Source: Dipetalonema caudispina (lineage: Eukaryota; Nematoda; Chromadorea; Rhabditida; Onchocercidae). From it: a DNA stretch of 64,000 nt. The stretch spans positions 79,088-143,087 of the forward strand of contig JABVXV010000153.1 in assembly GCA_013365325.1 (NCBI GenBank), read 5' to 3'. Of this stretch, positions 38,901 through 52,900 are shown piece by piece. A model generated the notes under the pieces. It did not search any database, was not told the origin of the DNA, and saw only the letters and a list, made by a program, of their open reading frames with translations. A program made the translations under genes and the position numbers. Numbering within the stretch: the first letter of the stretch is position 1; each line of letters opens with the position of its first letter.

Positions 38901-40738
38901 AAATGGCCATGATAATGGAAAAAAAAAGCTCTATAGTGATTAGGAACAAAAAAAAAAAAGTTCATCTTTACATAATATATTCGACAGAATTACTGAATCC
39001 AATTTCTTCGTAAGCTTAGATAATTTAATTAGATTAAACTAGCATATTGAATTTAGGTAAGTATTATTTATCTAACAATTGCAAACAAATGAAATATGCA
39101 AATAGATCGCTGATGTCGATGTCATTGTCATTAATATGTTAATTACAACGGCTTATTCGTTGTATTACAGTAGTAGTTACTACAGTAGTAATTACCAGCA
39201 GTATCGTATAACGATGAATCGGTTGTTTTACGCAACAATGCAGAACTGTAATTCAAAGGTGAATTAATGAAAGACTGCATATGCGGCGAAGCTGTTCCTG
39301 ATTGCGAATGCGAAAAACCCCTTGGCTCCAGTGAATTACTTAGATAATAATCACCAATTCCTGATCCTCCTGAATTTAATGTAAAGTTTTCATGAATTTA
39401 TTTATTGATAATAGATAAGAAATCAATTGTGTAAATCGATTTTTTTAATCGTTGAATTCATGTTAAAATTATTGAATTAAAATTATTCAACAAGGAATTG
39501 AAGAGGAAAACAATAGAAGGATTGTTAGGATGAGTACATCCATATTGTAAATTTCAAAAAAGTTTCATTTTTATTATCAAATTTAAAACGATTCAGTAAA
39601 AACATCGAGGAAAACGATACAATTCAAATTCCTACGTTCCGCTTTAATTAATTAAGGTTCATTTTGCATTTTGACTTTATTATCACCATAATTTTGTCGC
39701 TTAATAATTATTGGAGAAAATTGTTCGTTCCTTGCTTTAATGCTTTCATCCACTAATTCCTAGCAATGCCTTTTTTTTGTTTTATAAAATTATCATCGAA
39801 ATTAGAAGTGATGATAGCCTACATGTTATAATATTATCATTACTGTCATAAGTAATAATTAGGTTTAAATAGGATATAACAGTTTTCTAAATTTATCTAG
39901 AATCTATCGCATTCATTTTTTTAAAGTAATTAATAGAAGAATAAAATAGGATAGAGTAGATTAAACATCATCATCATAACCCTTTTTTTTTTTTTTTTTT
40001 TTTGAATTTTTTTTAAAAGTACTATATTAATATTTTTATGTCATTTTAGTTATAATTATTATTTTCCTTTTCTTCATTTTTTCTTGTTTTCGAAACAAAA
40101 ATATTCTTCTCCTAATCGTTCATTTCATTTGATCATATAATTCTGATACTAACCACTTGAAAGAAATGCCGGATTCGGTAGCATCCTTTGTATATTCAGG
40201 AAATCATCACCACCCGGTGTACTATAAAAAACATCCAATAATGAATTTTTCACATGCAAAAAGAAGGGAAAAAAGTATTGCTTATAATTGAAAAAAAAAT
40301 TTTTTTTTTTCTTTTTATCTGAAAAGAGAGGGAGAGAGAGAAAGGAAAAAAATTACTGGCTTATTTGAAGGATAAAAATGAATGTAATACAACTGATACA
40401 CTTTTGTTTTTCACTCTTTTTTCTTTCTCTTCTTAATGCTTCTATTAGGAGGACTTCTATAAATTGCAATTTCCGATAATGAAGTATGAATTTGATATAC
40501 AACAACCCTCGCCTTTTTCCCAATCCCTCTCCTATATCAATCTATCGTTTGGTTGTTAACCAATGATGTTTAGATTGATCGATTGATTGATTTGATAAAT
40601 ATAAATTATTTAGTGTTATCGCAGAGAAAATTCATTTTAAGATAACATTTAACATATTTTTGAATATTCCACAATAATTTATAATCAGTGCTTTAAAAAT
40701 TGGATAACATAAGATTCATATATATATATATATATACC

Positions 40739-40788
<50 letters not shown>

Positions 40789-41731
40789 CACAAAGATATA
40801 TCGGTTGCTTTTAATATGTTAATGACAATTGCTTACACAAATGATTAAAAAAAAATTCGAATAACTTTTGAACAGATATCTTGCCTAATATTAATATTAA
40901 TTGATCAATTCGGTCAACTAAAAATGTCAACTTCATTGTTTACATGTATGGATATGTTATTAATCAATGTATTATAAAATGGATTTACTCAAAAAAAAAA
41001 AGAAAAAAGAAAATTAACTGTCATTTAGAGTAAGCATCTGGAAAAAAATTGGTAATAGCAGATAATTTATAATAATTAGACTAAAAAAGAAATAATTATA
41101 CTTATGATATGATTATAAACGATATAATAATTGAAGAATATATATATTGATAATTGAAAATAAGATTAAAATTGATTTAATTAGTGGAAAAAGATTTTTT
41201 TAATGAAATGAATGAATTTGAAATCTTTTTCGACATATATTCTTCAATTATCATGCATAATTTGAATTCATAAATGGATGAAAATGAAGAGTTTTTTACC
41301 TCATTGAACGTGAAACGATCAATTCAACTTGTGTATCATGCCTTGATGAATTTATAGTATCATAAACTTGATCAAATGTAGCATTTTGTAACTGGCGTCC
41401 ATTCCATTCCAATACTTCATCACCTGAAATTATCATCCAATCTTTCTCGTATTTTTGTTATGGAGAATGATGGGTCAATTGATTTCTGTGCTTTTAATTC
41501 AAATAAATTAAGTATTGCTAAGTTAGTAATGAAATAATTAGAATTAAGTATTGCTAAGTTAGTAATGAAATAATTATAATGATCAATATTTCTGTATTTT
41601 ATTATTGTTCCGCTATATTATTCGTTTATATCTTTTATTTATAAAGTTATATCCATTTTTTTAAACATAATGTGAAATACGTTTTTCAATTCAAAAAATT
41701 GTTTGTGAAATATTTGAAAAAATTATACTTT

Positions 41732-41771
<40 letters not shown>

Positions 41772-44700
41772 ATTGCTCAAATTATGAAGAAAAGCCACAG
41801 AAATATTCGCAAGACAAACCTCCCCGAAGATGGCCAACAGTATCAGCAACAGATCCAGGTTTTACACGTGTAATGAATGCGCCTAAACGACCGGTATCTG
41901 ATCGTCGACCTCCAACAACCTTAAATTAATTGACTTGAATAAATTATTGACTTCATAAAACAAAATAAAAACGATTAATTTATCATTTCTGATGAGAAAC
42001 AAAAATCTTGGTATTTCTGGTAAATTATATTTTGCAATACTGATATTTTAGTAACAATGAAAATATTAATCCAACTACTTCTTCCTACAATGCCTTTCTT
42101 GGCCTATCACAAAGCAATTCGAGAGGAAAACATTAATTATAGATAGAATTAGTCGCCAAATCGATCTTACTCTCTTTTCTCTCTTCCTTTCATCTAAAAA
42201 TGAAGCAAAACTTGACATTGTAAAAGGTAACTTTAAAAATTGCTAAATCTATCATTCCTGATTCCCTTGATTTATAAATCATATTTTTAAACTCAATTAT
42301 CCCAAAGATTTTATAAAATTTATGTCTTTTTTATATATTAAAAATTAAAAAGGAAGCAATTTGTTCATTTGCTAATACCAAGAATATTTCATATTTCATT
42401 ATCACCATATCATATTGTTCATCAGTGTAAAATGACCGTTTTAATGTGCATGTAAATAAGTAAATATATTAATAAAATAAATAAGTCATTTTTTTTTTTT
42501 TATTTGCAAAATGATTACTTAGGGCTTAAAAATATGTTAGAATCTTTTTTTTTTTTTCTTAATTGAAAAAATTCCTAATAATTAGAAAAATGAATTTATT
42601 TACATTTGATGGAAGATTTTCATCTTTTCCATTAATTTATATTCGAAAGAGAATTTGCTCATTTCCCATTACATTTACAATCAATAATTGTTTAGTTTAG
42701 TTAATGAGTTTTAATGCATATGAAATTTAGAAATATACAACTGCATGTCGATGTTATACATTTATACATAAATATTTTTGTCCATTTCTTTGAGTATATA
42801 TATATATATATATGCAAATATAAATGGTTCTTTAGGGCTCTGAATTCTAAAAGCATGTTTGTGCCTAATAGTGCAACAAGATTATTCTCTGTCCTAAAAA
42901 AAAAAAAAGGTGAAAAAAAGAGCTTAGCCAAGCACGAATTAATTATAATCCATGCCTTAAATTTCTAATTAAACGATTGAAGTTTTCATCTTCAATTGTT
43001 TCTGTTTAATCTTAAAAAGCTTTAAAAAAAATATAATTTTAGAAAATTTAGTAAGCTTATTTTTACAATATAAAAAGAATGGTATAATTAAGTTTGCTTA
43101 CTTTATCATATTTTCTTCCGGTACAAAATTTTTCAAGCAATTTATTTTCTAAATTTTAGATATAGTTGAATTATTGAAGTTTAATAATAATAATTATTAT
43201 TATTAGATCAGCTCAACTGTGATATAAATATGAACTTTTAAACCTACTTAAAAATGATTAAATAACTTTAATTAAACAGATAATATTTGTTTACATTTTT
43301 CAAAATAGCATCTAGTTAGCGATAATGAATCAGTGTTAGACAATGTTAGGGAGAAAAAAGAAGAATGCAACAAACTTAAGAATAAGAGAAGATAAACTAC
43401 TACAATAAAGGATCATTCGTAAATATTGCAATCATATCAGTTATTATATCAAAAAGTCACCAATAAGTATTTTCAAATGATAAAGACGATAAAAAAGAAA
43501 TTGGAAAAATACAAATTACAAAGATATTTTTTCAACTCTATATTAGATAAAAATATGTGTATATTTAAGTAACAATTACATTTTTTTTTTCTTCACATAT
43601 ATGAAATTTTAATATTACAATAGCAAAAATTAGTTTAAATTTAGTTCAAACTTAGAAATTGAAAGATTTTATTTCTACACATATATTAAAAGTTAATTTT
43701 CAACTAACGATTCAGCAGTGATTTTTAATTTGAACATAAAAAACAAAAAGTAATGTAACATCCAAGATTGAATAAATTATCCATTTTTTGAATTATTAAT
43801 TGCAAATGTTATTTTACATGAATGTATAACTTTTTTTTCCTTTTTTTAATAGCAATAAACTTAAAAGAGCAAAATAAAAATTAAGCTTTAGAGAAGTTTT
43901 TCATTTTATCTTTTTCTCAATTCAACTTTTTATTTGATTCCTTTTCTTCTTTGCCTATTTGATCATTGTAACGTCTAATTTTTTGAAATTTACCAGTCAT
44001 TAAGAAAGAATAAGTATGGAATTACTGAAAATAAAAACTGAAAATAAAAACGAAACCTTCAAGCCAAGATCCCCTTGTGTACCATTCGCTTTCTGTAATA
44101 TCATATGTCCGATCAGACGATGTTGATCTGCTGATGGTTGCCAGGTTACAGGATGCTTAAATTTTTATATATCTTAAGGAAAAAATTGATATTGCAAGCA
44201 TATATAGGTAAGATTATTAAATAAATCTATAAAAAACAAAAAAAAAAACGTTATGTCGGAAAATCAAACATATATTTTTTTGAAGCTGAACTGTTTATTC
44301 GTAGTAATAATTTAAAATATTTAAAAATGAAGTTGAAAAATGTATAAACATACAGAAAGATGAGTGCGTATTTTAGCTGCAAGCATATCTCCAGGTAAAA
44401 TAGTTGATTGGACCATAGGTACATTCATCATTTCGTTACTACGTTGAAATTTACGATTTGAATCGGATAAAACTAAAAAAAAAAGATAGTAACGAATCTA
44501 CCTATATATGATAATGATAACGAATATATATGGTAGTAGTAGTTTTTAGTTGAAAATTTCTAAATTGATCATTTAATTGGCTCTATGTTAATAATTCGCA
44601 GTTATAATGATTCAAATCAACTTTTTCTTTCAAAAACTTACTTGATAACATTACCTAGGAAAAATTTCGTCAATCATTTTTTGTTTACCCAAAAGTTCCT

Positions 44701-47700
44701 TCTATCATTTATTGTTGATAATATTTAGATTAGACAGAAATTTTTACGCAAACTTTTTACCAAATGAAAAAGTAATAAAGGGTAGTTTCATGATAAACAA
44801 CTATGATAATTAGGCATATCTTGCATATATTGTTAATAATTGACTTGAAAAGTTATCAAAGTTTAGAAATGGACAAATCCATTAACATTGACATTTTCTT
44901 TTTATGTTTGCGTTAATTAATGTGAAGAAATAATTTATAATGACTAAGATTACAGAAGATAATTAAAAATAGATCAAATATTGATTTATTAAACACCTGT
45001 ACAAATGGGCTAAGATCATTCATATAAGCTAATTATTGCTATTTATTCAACAATGATGCTATCAAGTTGTTCTAAATTTTCAAAAAAAAAAAAGCGATTC
45101 ATGCAGACGCTATTGATAAAGTGCGAAATACTTAAGATCGTAACCGTTGATATAATATGAGAACTTTATTGATATTATCAATTTCTTCCTTTGATACAAA
45201 GAAAAAATACAATTCTATGTTTCTCATTTAGCCATTAATATTTGTATCTCATAATGATGTAAGTATCTAAATTGAATTTTACAAAAAAAAAAAAGGAAAG
45301 ATTTGATTGAAAAAAATATTGATAATGAATTTGATCAAATAATATAGAAACCGTTTAATTTTTTTCTGTTTTATTTATTTATTTGTTTTTTCTTTTTTGT
45401 TTTGAAAAAAAAAAAGTGCCAAACAAAAAGGGAATAGGCAAAAATGCAATGAATGAATGAGAAAAATGAAATGGAACATTTGACACTTCGTAGATATTCA
45501 CAAATTGAAGTTGGCAAAGCGATCACAACATTGTATGATGGAACATCATTTTGCTTTAAAAAAAAAAAAAAAGCTTTCATGCTCTGAATCCTTTTCTTAT
45601 AAAGCAGTAGATTTTGATGAAAAAAAAAAAAAAAAAAGGAAAAAGCTTTTCAACGATGTGAAATGAAAGAACAAATATGCCAAATGCGATTTAGTTACCA
45701 TTCGTTCATTGTATTTAATCACTTAATTGAGCTTAAAAACATCAATACTAAGTGTAGTAACACTTTTTTGACATCATTTTTACGATGAATAAAACACACA
45801 AAATGCAATATATGAATTTGAAAATTTCAATAAAACAGGGAATATATTCAATAAAATGAATTAATCTAAACTCTTCAAAAATTTGTCGGATGTATAATGT
45901 GACCACAAAATAATCAGAGCAAAAAATTGACATTATTCTTTGCAATCCTTCTGATTGATAAAATGATTTCGGTGGAACTATTAGGAAAATATGTTAGTAT
46001 ATATAATACAGGTCTATTTCGTTTAATTTATTAAATCCTTTAAAAGATATTTTCTGACAACTAATAATATGAACTTCTGGATTTCTTGAATTCTTTGAAG
46101 ACACTCATAATGTTATTCATCATATCTTTTCCACTTTTAAATAAACATCACGCCTATTAGGTTTTTATTATTTTATTACCATTTTTAATCAAGTAAAAGA
46201 TGTGCTATGAAATTCAAAAAATTTCGATAGACCTTTAAAGTTTTACGAAAATTATCAACGTTGCTGACATTAACTCTTAAAAGATAAAAAGATGAAAAAT
46301 GAGGAAAACACTGAATTTTCACGATTTTAAAATAGCATATATCATAAAGTTTCAATGTAAAAAATTAAGAAGAAAAAAAATAATAATGTTGAAAAAAAAG
46401 AATCTAAAAAGATTCGGTAACTAAAACTAACGTTTACGTCCATTTCGCGTTTTTTGTGAGCCATAAATATACCTTAGGATATCTGCAAAAACTATTTTTT
46501 AACATCACTGCAATGTGATCATATTGAAATTATTATTGCAACAATTAATAAATAATTTTAAGCTATAATATAAATGGAACCTTTTTCAGAACTGATTTCT
46601 GTATCCATTCGCGGTAATACCTCCTCATTATTACCATTTGATGTTGATGGTAATTCATCCTCTGATGAAGACATTGAATGAAGTTGTCTGTAAATTAAAT
46701 AATTAATTTTCTTACTTGAAATAATAATACTCTTCTCTCTATGTACTTAAACTTGCTTAAAATTGAAGTAATTGAATTATCAGAAAATTTGCAGCATATC
46801 TGTAATTTATGAAGTTCATTAATTTCTAAATTTGCAATTAAAAAATTTTAGGTATTTAGGCAAGGAAATTTAACATTAAGGAAACAAACATTCATGGAAT
46901 CACCAATAATAGCCGTTGTTTAATTGGTCAGCTAACAATGAAGGTCAAATGTTAGAGCTAGAATTTTTAGAAATCAAAATATGTTATTCTACTTGATTTC
47001 GTTGAAACTTCCACGATTATTCTCTGCACGTTTTGATATTATTGCTATCAATCAGATCACAAAGAGTTTGTTGAAATTGCAATCGATAAAAATTATTCGG
47101 TAACAATGATGAGTAGTTAGTTGATCATTAATTAATAAGATATCTTTAAATTTGTTAATAAATTTTAACAAATTCTTGATATATCACCAAGTTCAGTTTA
47201 ATCATTTTAAAATAAATAAGCAAAATATGAATCAGTACACAATGTGTAAATAAGCCGAACCTTGAAAGTCTTATTTTCCGTCTTCCTGCTGCAAATGTAT
47301 TGCTAGTTGCCGGTGGCAACGGACGAACTTGCTGCTGGAAAAAAAAAAATTTCATACAAATATTTTAAATTTTTGAGTAAAGTTTGATTTTCTCAAATGT
47401 TTCACCAATATGCTTGCTTCTTAATTTATTTCATCAAATATAATTTAACATACCTCAGTTACAGCAGACGTAGTAGTAATGCGTTTGGAATCAGTTTCAC
47501 GGATGGTACGTGAGCGTCGTAATTCGGTACCACCTCCCGAATTCAGGTTAACAACAACAGTCGAACATGTATGCCTGAATAAATAGCACCCAAATATTTT
47601 TCCATTTTTCAATGATTTGCGTGAGAAAAAATTTTCTTACTTCATTTTCAAATTCACTAACTTAAATATTAACATGAAAAATAAGTAATTACATAATATC

Positions 47701-49941
47701 ATGGCATAATAGAAGGATTTTCGACAAAATCTAATTCATCACATAATGAGCAAATGTTGTTTATTTGAATATTTTGAGGACTAATCTAATAAATTATACT
47801 CAATTGAACCAAATTTCGAATAATTCAGAATTTTAGCAAGAACCCATCTGGCAGACCAAATTTGACGCCATGCTTAATGGAATCATTTTCGACATTAAAT
47901 ATGATATTTCATGTAAACAAAATCTGTTTTAAATTGATTTTGACAAATAATCAAGATTTAAAGTATAACTAGCGGATATCACTATGACCTTTAGTAAGTT
48001 ATACAGATAATACGATAATTTTAACTAATATACAATAATGCGATGATTTGCTGCATTCGTTAGCAATGATTTTTTTGATACTAAATTTTGTCAAGCAATA
48101 CTATCGATGATTTACTAATCAACAATATTTTCTCATAGCACTAAAATGAGAATATCTGCTAACATCATTATCGTATTGCATCATATTGCTATTGCAGCCA
48201 AAGGATAATGGCAATATCCGATAACATTATATGCTTATCTAATAATTCCAATTAACACTTTATTTAATAGAAGTAGGAATAATTTCTAAAACCAAAAACT
48301 TGCCTACGAGAAAAAAAAAATAAGCGAAAATGAATTATAAAAAAAAAAAATAAATTTGAAAAAAATAGGATAATTTCCAGAAATTCAAATTTCGCATTAA
48401 TTCATTTTAATGCCAATTTCTTCATTACCAGCATTACTATTATCTGATAATAGCAATAGTAGTAATAGTAATAATAGCACTCTTATAAGGAATAATAGAA
48501 TTTGTTGAAAATGAGAATGCAACGATTTGATGAATATATATAAAAAGTGCAGTAATGATCCATTAATGGGAATTTTGTAATACAAAAATAAAAAAAAATT
48601 TAAAAAAAACTATGAATCATGTAATATATTTAGTATAAAAATGGATAAATGTGGAAAACGACGAGAGAGAAAATGTAATCGGATCGAATCGATGTATGAG
48701 GAATTTCTCGAAAAGAATGCTATTTGTGAATATTATATGTGCAACTGAAATTTGATCATAATTTTTTCTCTTTTTTTTTTTTAACAGCCTTAAATAATTG
48801 ATGCAATGACTATTTTATGCTGCCGTTTTCATTAAAATGAAAAAAAAAAGAGATATGCATGAAAAATTTCCTTTTCATTTTTTCATGTAAAAAAAAGGAA
48901 AAAAAAAACACATACGTTAATAAAATTTCATTTTCACTGCTATTTTCAATTTTGGAATACGAAAAATATACGCATACCAAATTTCATTTTTTATGTTAGT
49001 TTCGTTTTTCGATTCAGAAAAAAAAAGTGAAAAAAAAATACTCACACACATATATATGCACAAAAAATGAATGAAATTTAAACAAAAATTAATTTTGAAT
49101 GGTGAAAAATTAAGCTGGAAAGCATGAAAATTGGTTGAGAATTAATATTTTAATAAATAAATTTAAGCTATTAAGAAGATCTTAATTTTTCTGCCATTAT
49201 AAATCTATTGGATTTAGATTGTAGAAATATTAATTTAAAAAGAAAAAATTTGAGGGAAAAAAGGTTGAAATAATTAGAGCATTTCAAAAACAACTCCTTA
49301 ACATCAGCCTTATTTCGATCACTAAAAAGTAATGATGAGAAATGACTCATTTAAAATAGTGAATTTTCCGAAATATTTAAATCATAGGAATGTGAATGCA
49401 CAATTGTAGCATTTTACAATGAAATTATTTGTACTCATTCGTTCGTCTAAAATAAAACGAATGAGTTTCATATAATTGTAATTACATATTGATATTACTC
49501 AAATTATTATGGAAAAGATAAAAAAACTAATTTCATCTTAATTTAATAAAATTTTTCATTTAGCAATAATTTTCGTAGTTAAATATTATGATAGCTTATT
49601 AATGTTTCATTAATAAATGACAAAATATGATAGCATGCTTACAAATTTGATACCATTTATAATAGATGATGGGCCAAAAATATCTTTAAACAGAAATGAT
49701 AGTGGAAATGATACTTTTTCATAAGATTAGCAACAAATAATTTAATAATAAAATGTTTGAAATTATACCTTTCGATCAGATTTTAATTTTGTCACATTTG
49801 CACTAAATATTATGAATAAACGAGGGATTTTTTGAAATGTTTAAAGTTAAATGCTATTTTATGCTTCCTAATTTTCAATGTTATAATATTACAGATGCCT
49901 GCTTTCGTAATACTTCGAAATTTTATATTAGTCTTAGCTTT

Positions 49942-49977
<36 letters not shown>

Positions 49978-52900
49978 GACATACACACACAGATTCTCAT
50001 ATATATGGATAGGGTGAGTTTCTTTTTGAATATACAATGAATGTTTCAATATGACAAAAAAAAAAAAAAAAAAACTATAAAATTTAAAAGTAAAGAAAAA
50101 TTTGGAAGAATAGAAATATAAATTATTAAGCAATAAGAATAGATAATAATACACACTTTTCAGGTTGTACAATATTTCCCACTTCTTTTTCTTGCCGTAC
50201 ATTTTCCTCATGTCTAATATGTTCATTATGAATTAAAACATCCGGTTGAGATTGATACCTTGAAATTATTCTTGAATTATTTCATTAAAATAATTTAAAT
50301 GGAAAAATGTTTACAGAACAGAAGAGTGATGTAAATATTAAGTATTGTACTAATCAATGAATCTAATTTATTTGCAAAGAGATAAGATATACTGTTAAAC
50401 AATTGAATGATTGCTTATCAGTTTCGTTAATTTGAAATGATAGCATTTATTCTTTCTGTATTTATTTCAACAATAATTAAAGTGATTTTTTGAAATCGAT
50501 AATGGTTTTTTTCTCTTTGAAAATTAGAATAATAATGAAAGAATAGAATTATCAGTCAATTTTTTTTCTTTTCTCGTACTAAATATCGAATGAGAAATTT
50601 GTACCTATTATTGGAGTGAAAAGACGTATCACTTGATTGCTTATCATCAACATTTCCGCTACTTACACGTCTGTAACATAAATCTTATATCGTTGTAGCT
50701 GAGCAATTTTTCTGAAATTACTTTAAAATGATTCAAAAATTAAAGTTATTAATTTTAGCATGAAATGAATGAAAGGATACTTCTGATTATGATCATCAAA
50801 TGATCTGCTAGGTTGTTGTCGTAGCCTTTCAGGACTTTTAGTCCTATTCTTTGTGTAATCATATTCAGCAGTTGATTTGCTTTGCATCAATCTATCGTTA
50901 GTATGCTGAATTGGTTTAATTTGTTGTGATAATTTATAATCTGATGGTATAACTTGTTCAAAACTTTCAACACTCATAGATTTATCCGCCGAACATTCTT
51001 TATCATCATGTTGCTTCAAACTCTTATGCACAGCTGCTGTTGCAGATCCGGCTGTACCATTTCGACGTTCCGTCTGAAGCGCAAATTATTATGGATAAAT
51101 ATAATACCAGAAATTTTGCTTTCATTTTATTTTTTGTAAACATTTCCCATATGAAACAATCTAGTAGTGATTCAGAATCGATAATTAATGAATTAAACGA
51201 ATCAAAAAATACCTCAAGTGATGTTTGTCGTAAAAGTGTCGTTTGTCGTTTGGTGGATGAATTTACTGGTTTTCGCATTGATTGTGATCGTTCTTGTTGC
51301 GCAGGAATGGTTTGTTTAATATCGGAAGCAATGGGTACTGCTGGTGCTTGCATGCTTGATACTGGACCAACTGCTGCTGAATATGGCCCATTAGTTCGTA
51401 TTGTTGAACTGACCGTGTTGATGTTACGACTTGTTGATGGTAGCGGTGTTCGTGGTGCCGAATATGTGGGACTTTAATCATTTCATTGAATATTTATAAA
51501 TGTTAAATCAAATTTTTTCAATGTATCAATTCATGATATTTGTATTGAAATATTGAACCTTTGTTTTGCATTCATTCTGTGATATTAACGAAAATTCGCA
51601 TTGATAGGTAAGTTAAATTTAAAACAGTGAAAAAAAAAAATTTGTCATTCTTTTTTTCACCTTCTCTTCCTTTCCACCCCCTACAATCTTCCTCCTATGC
51701 TTGCTCATTTTTTTAGTTGGTCAATCATTGTGGAAATGTGGAAAATTGGCTTAACAACTGTAAATTGACAAATTGACTTAACAAAATGACTAAAATATAA
51801 TGTATCAGGTGATCCATATAAAAGAATTAATTTTTGCTGCCTATAAACTAAAAAATACTTCTATGCGACAGGGAAAGCTCTTTTCATCAATGAAAGCAGT
51901 AGAAATTTATAAAATATTGCTATGTTTCAATTTGACACTCTCATCTGTAAATTATGCATGCAATCATAATTCCTTCTCTCCCATATCACATTAATGTGTA
52001 TATGAGAAGTTTTCGATGTTAATATATAAATCAAAATGAATTTTAAATGGAGAAAGCTCACTTAAGCTTTTTATGAAAATAGAACTCTTCCCTTTTCTCA
52101 ATGGTTCAATCCAACAAATAACAATTCAAGTAAATGCTTTGTCTACAACATTTCAATCATGTAATTGCAATCTTCAAAAGAAATATGTTTTAGCAAACAT
52201 ATATGGTTAGCTTTAAAAAAGAGATGAATATCGAAGTAATCGATCTTGACAGAATTAAACGATGAAAATGTCACTCTTTATTAATTTCATTCTTATCAAA
52301 TAAAATGAACTGTGAGTTCAATCCATTTATTTCGGTAACTTTCGGGGATTTTTTAATATATCAAACAAATTTTAATGTTGAAAATGTTTCAAGGCATCTT
52401 TTTCCAATTGCACGTTTAATTTTGAAGTAGATTTGATTACATTCCAATCAAGAAATAAAAGTTGATTATTTGATGAAGACTAATATCAATAAAACGTTAT
52501 TGCTGTGTTAACTAGCCTAAACAACTAGCTGTTCCCATGTAATAATAAATCAAAAGTAGCCAACCTGGTATCTCCCGGGACAGCAGTTGCTTTTGTTTCA
52601 TCAGCCATTGCAGCTTGTTGAAACCATTTACCAGTTTTCGCAAGAATTCGTTGTCTTTGTTGACATAATGAACATGCCCAAATTGGCTTCAAAGATACAA
52701 ATAATTTTTTAAAAAAAAATGGAATGTTAAAATTTTCATTAGCAATAAATGTTGTGCATTCTTTTGCTGGAAAAAATTTTTGCTTAACAATTTTCAAATA
52801 ATTTAAATTATTATTTGCAAAATGCATTAAAAAAGAAAAAAAAAGTGTATCTTCAGAATTCATACTTGTTGAAATAATTGATGCAGTTGTCCTATGATGA

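Noticed and set aside
49810..50226. 138-codon open frame on the minus strand
   Set aside because: Its length comes from the AC microsatellite and T-rich DNA. It only partly overlaps the real unc-10 exon at 50258-50157, in another frame.
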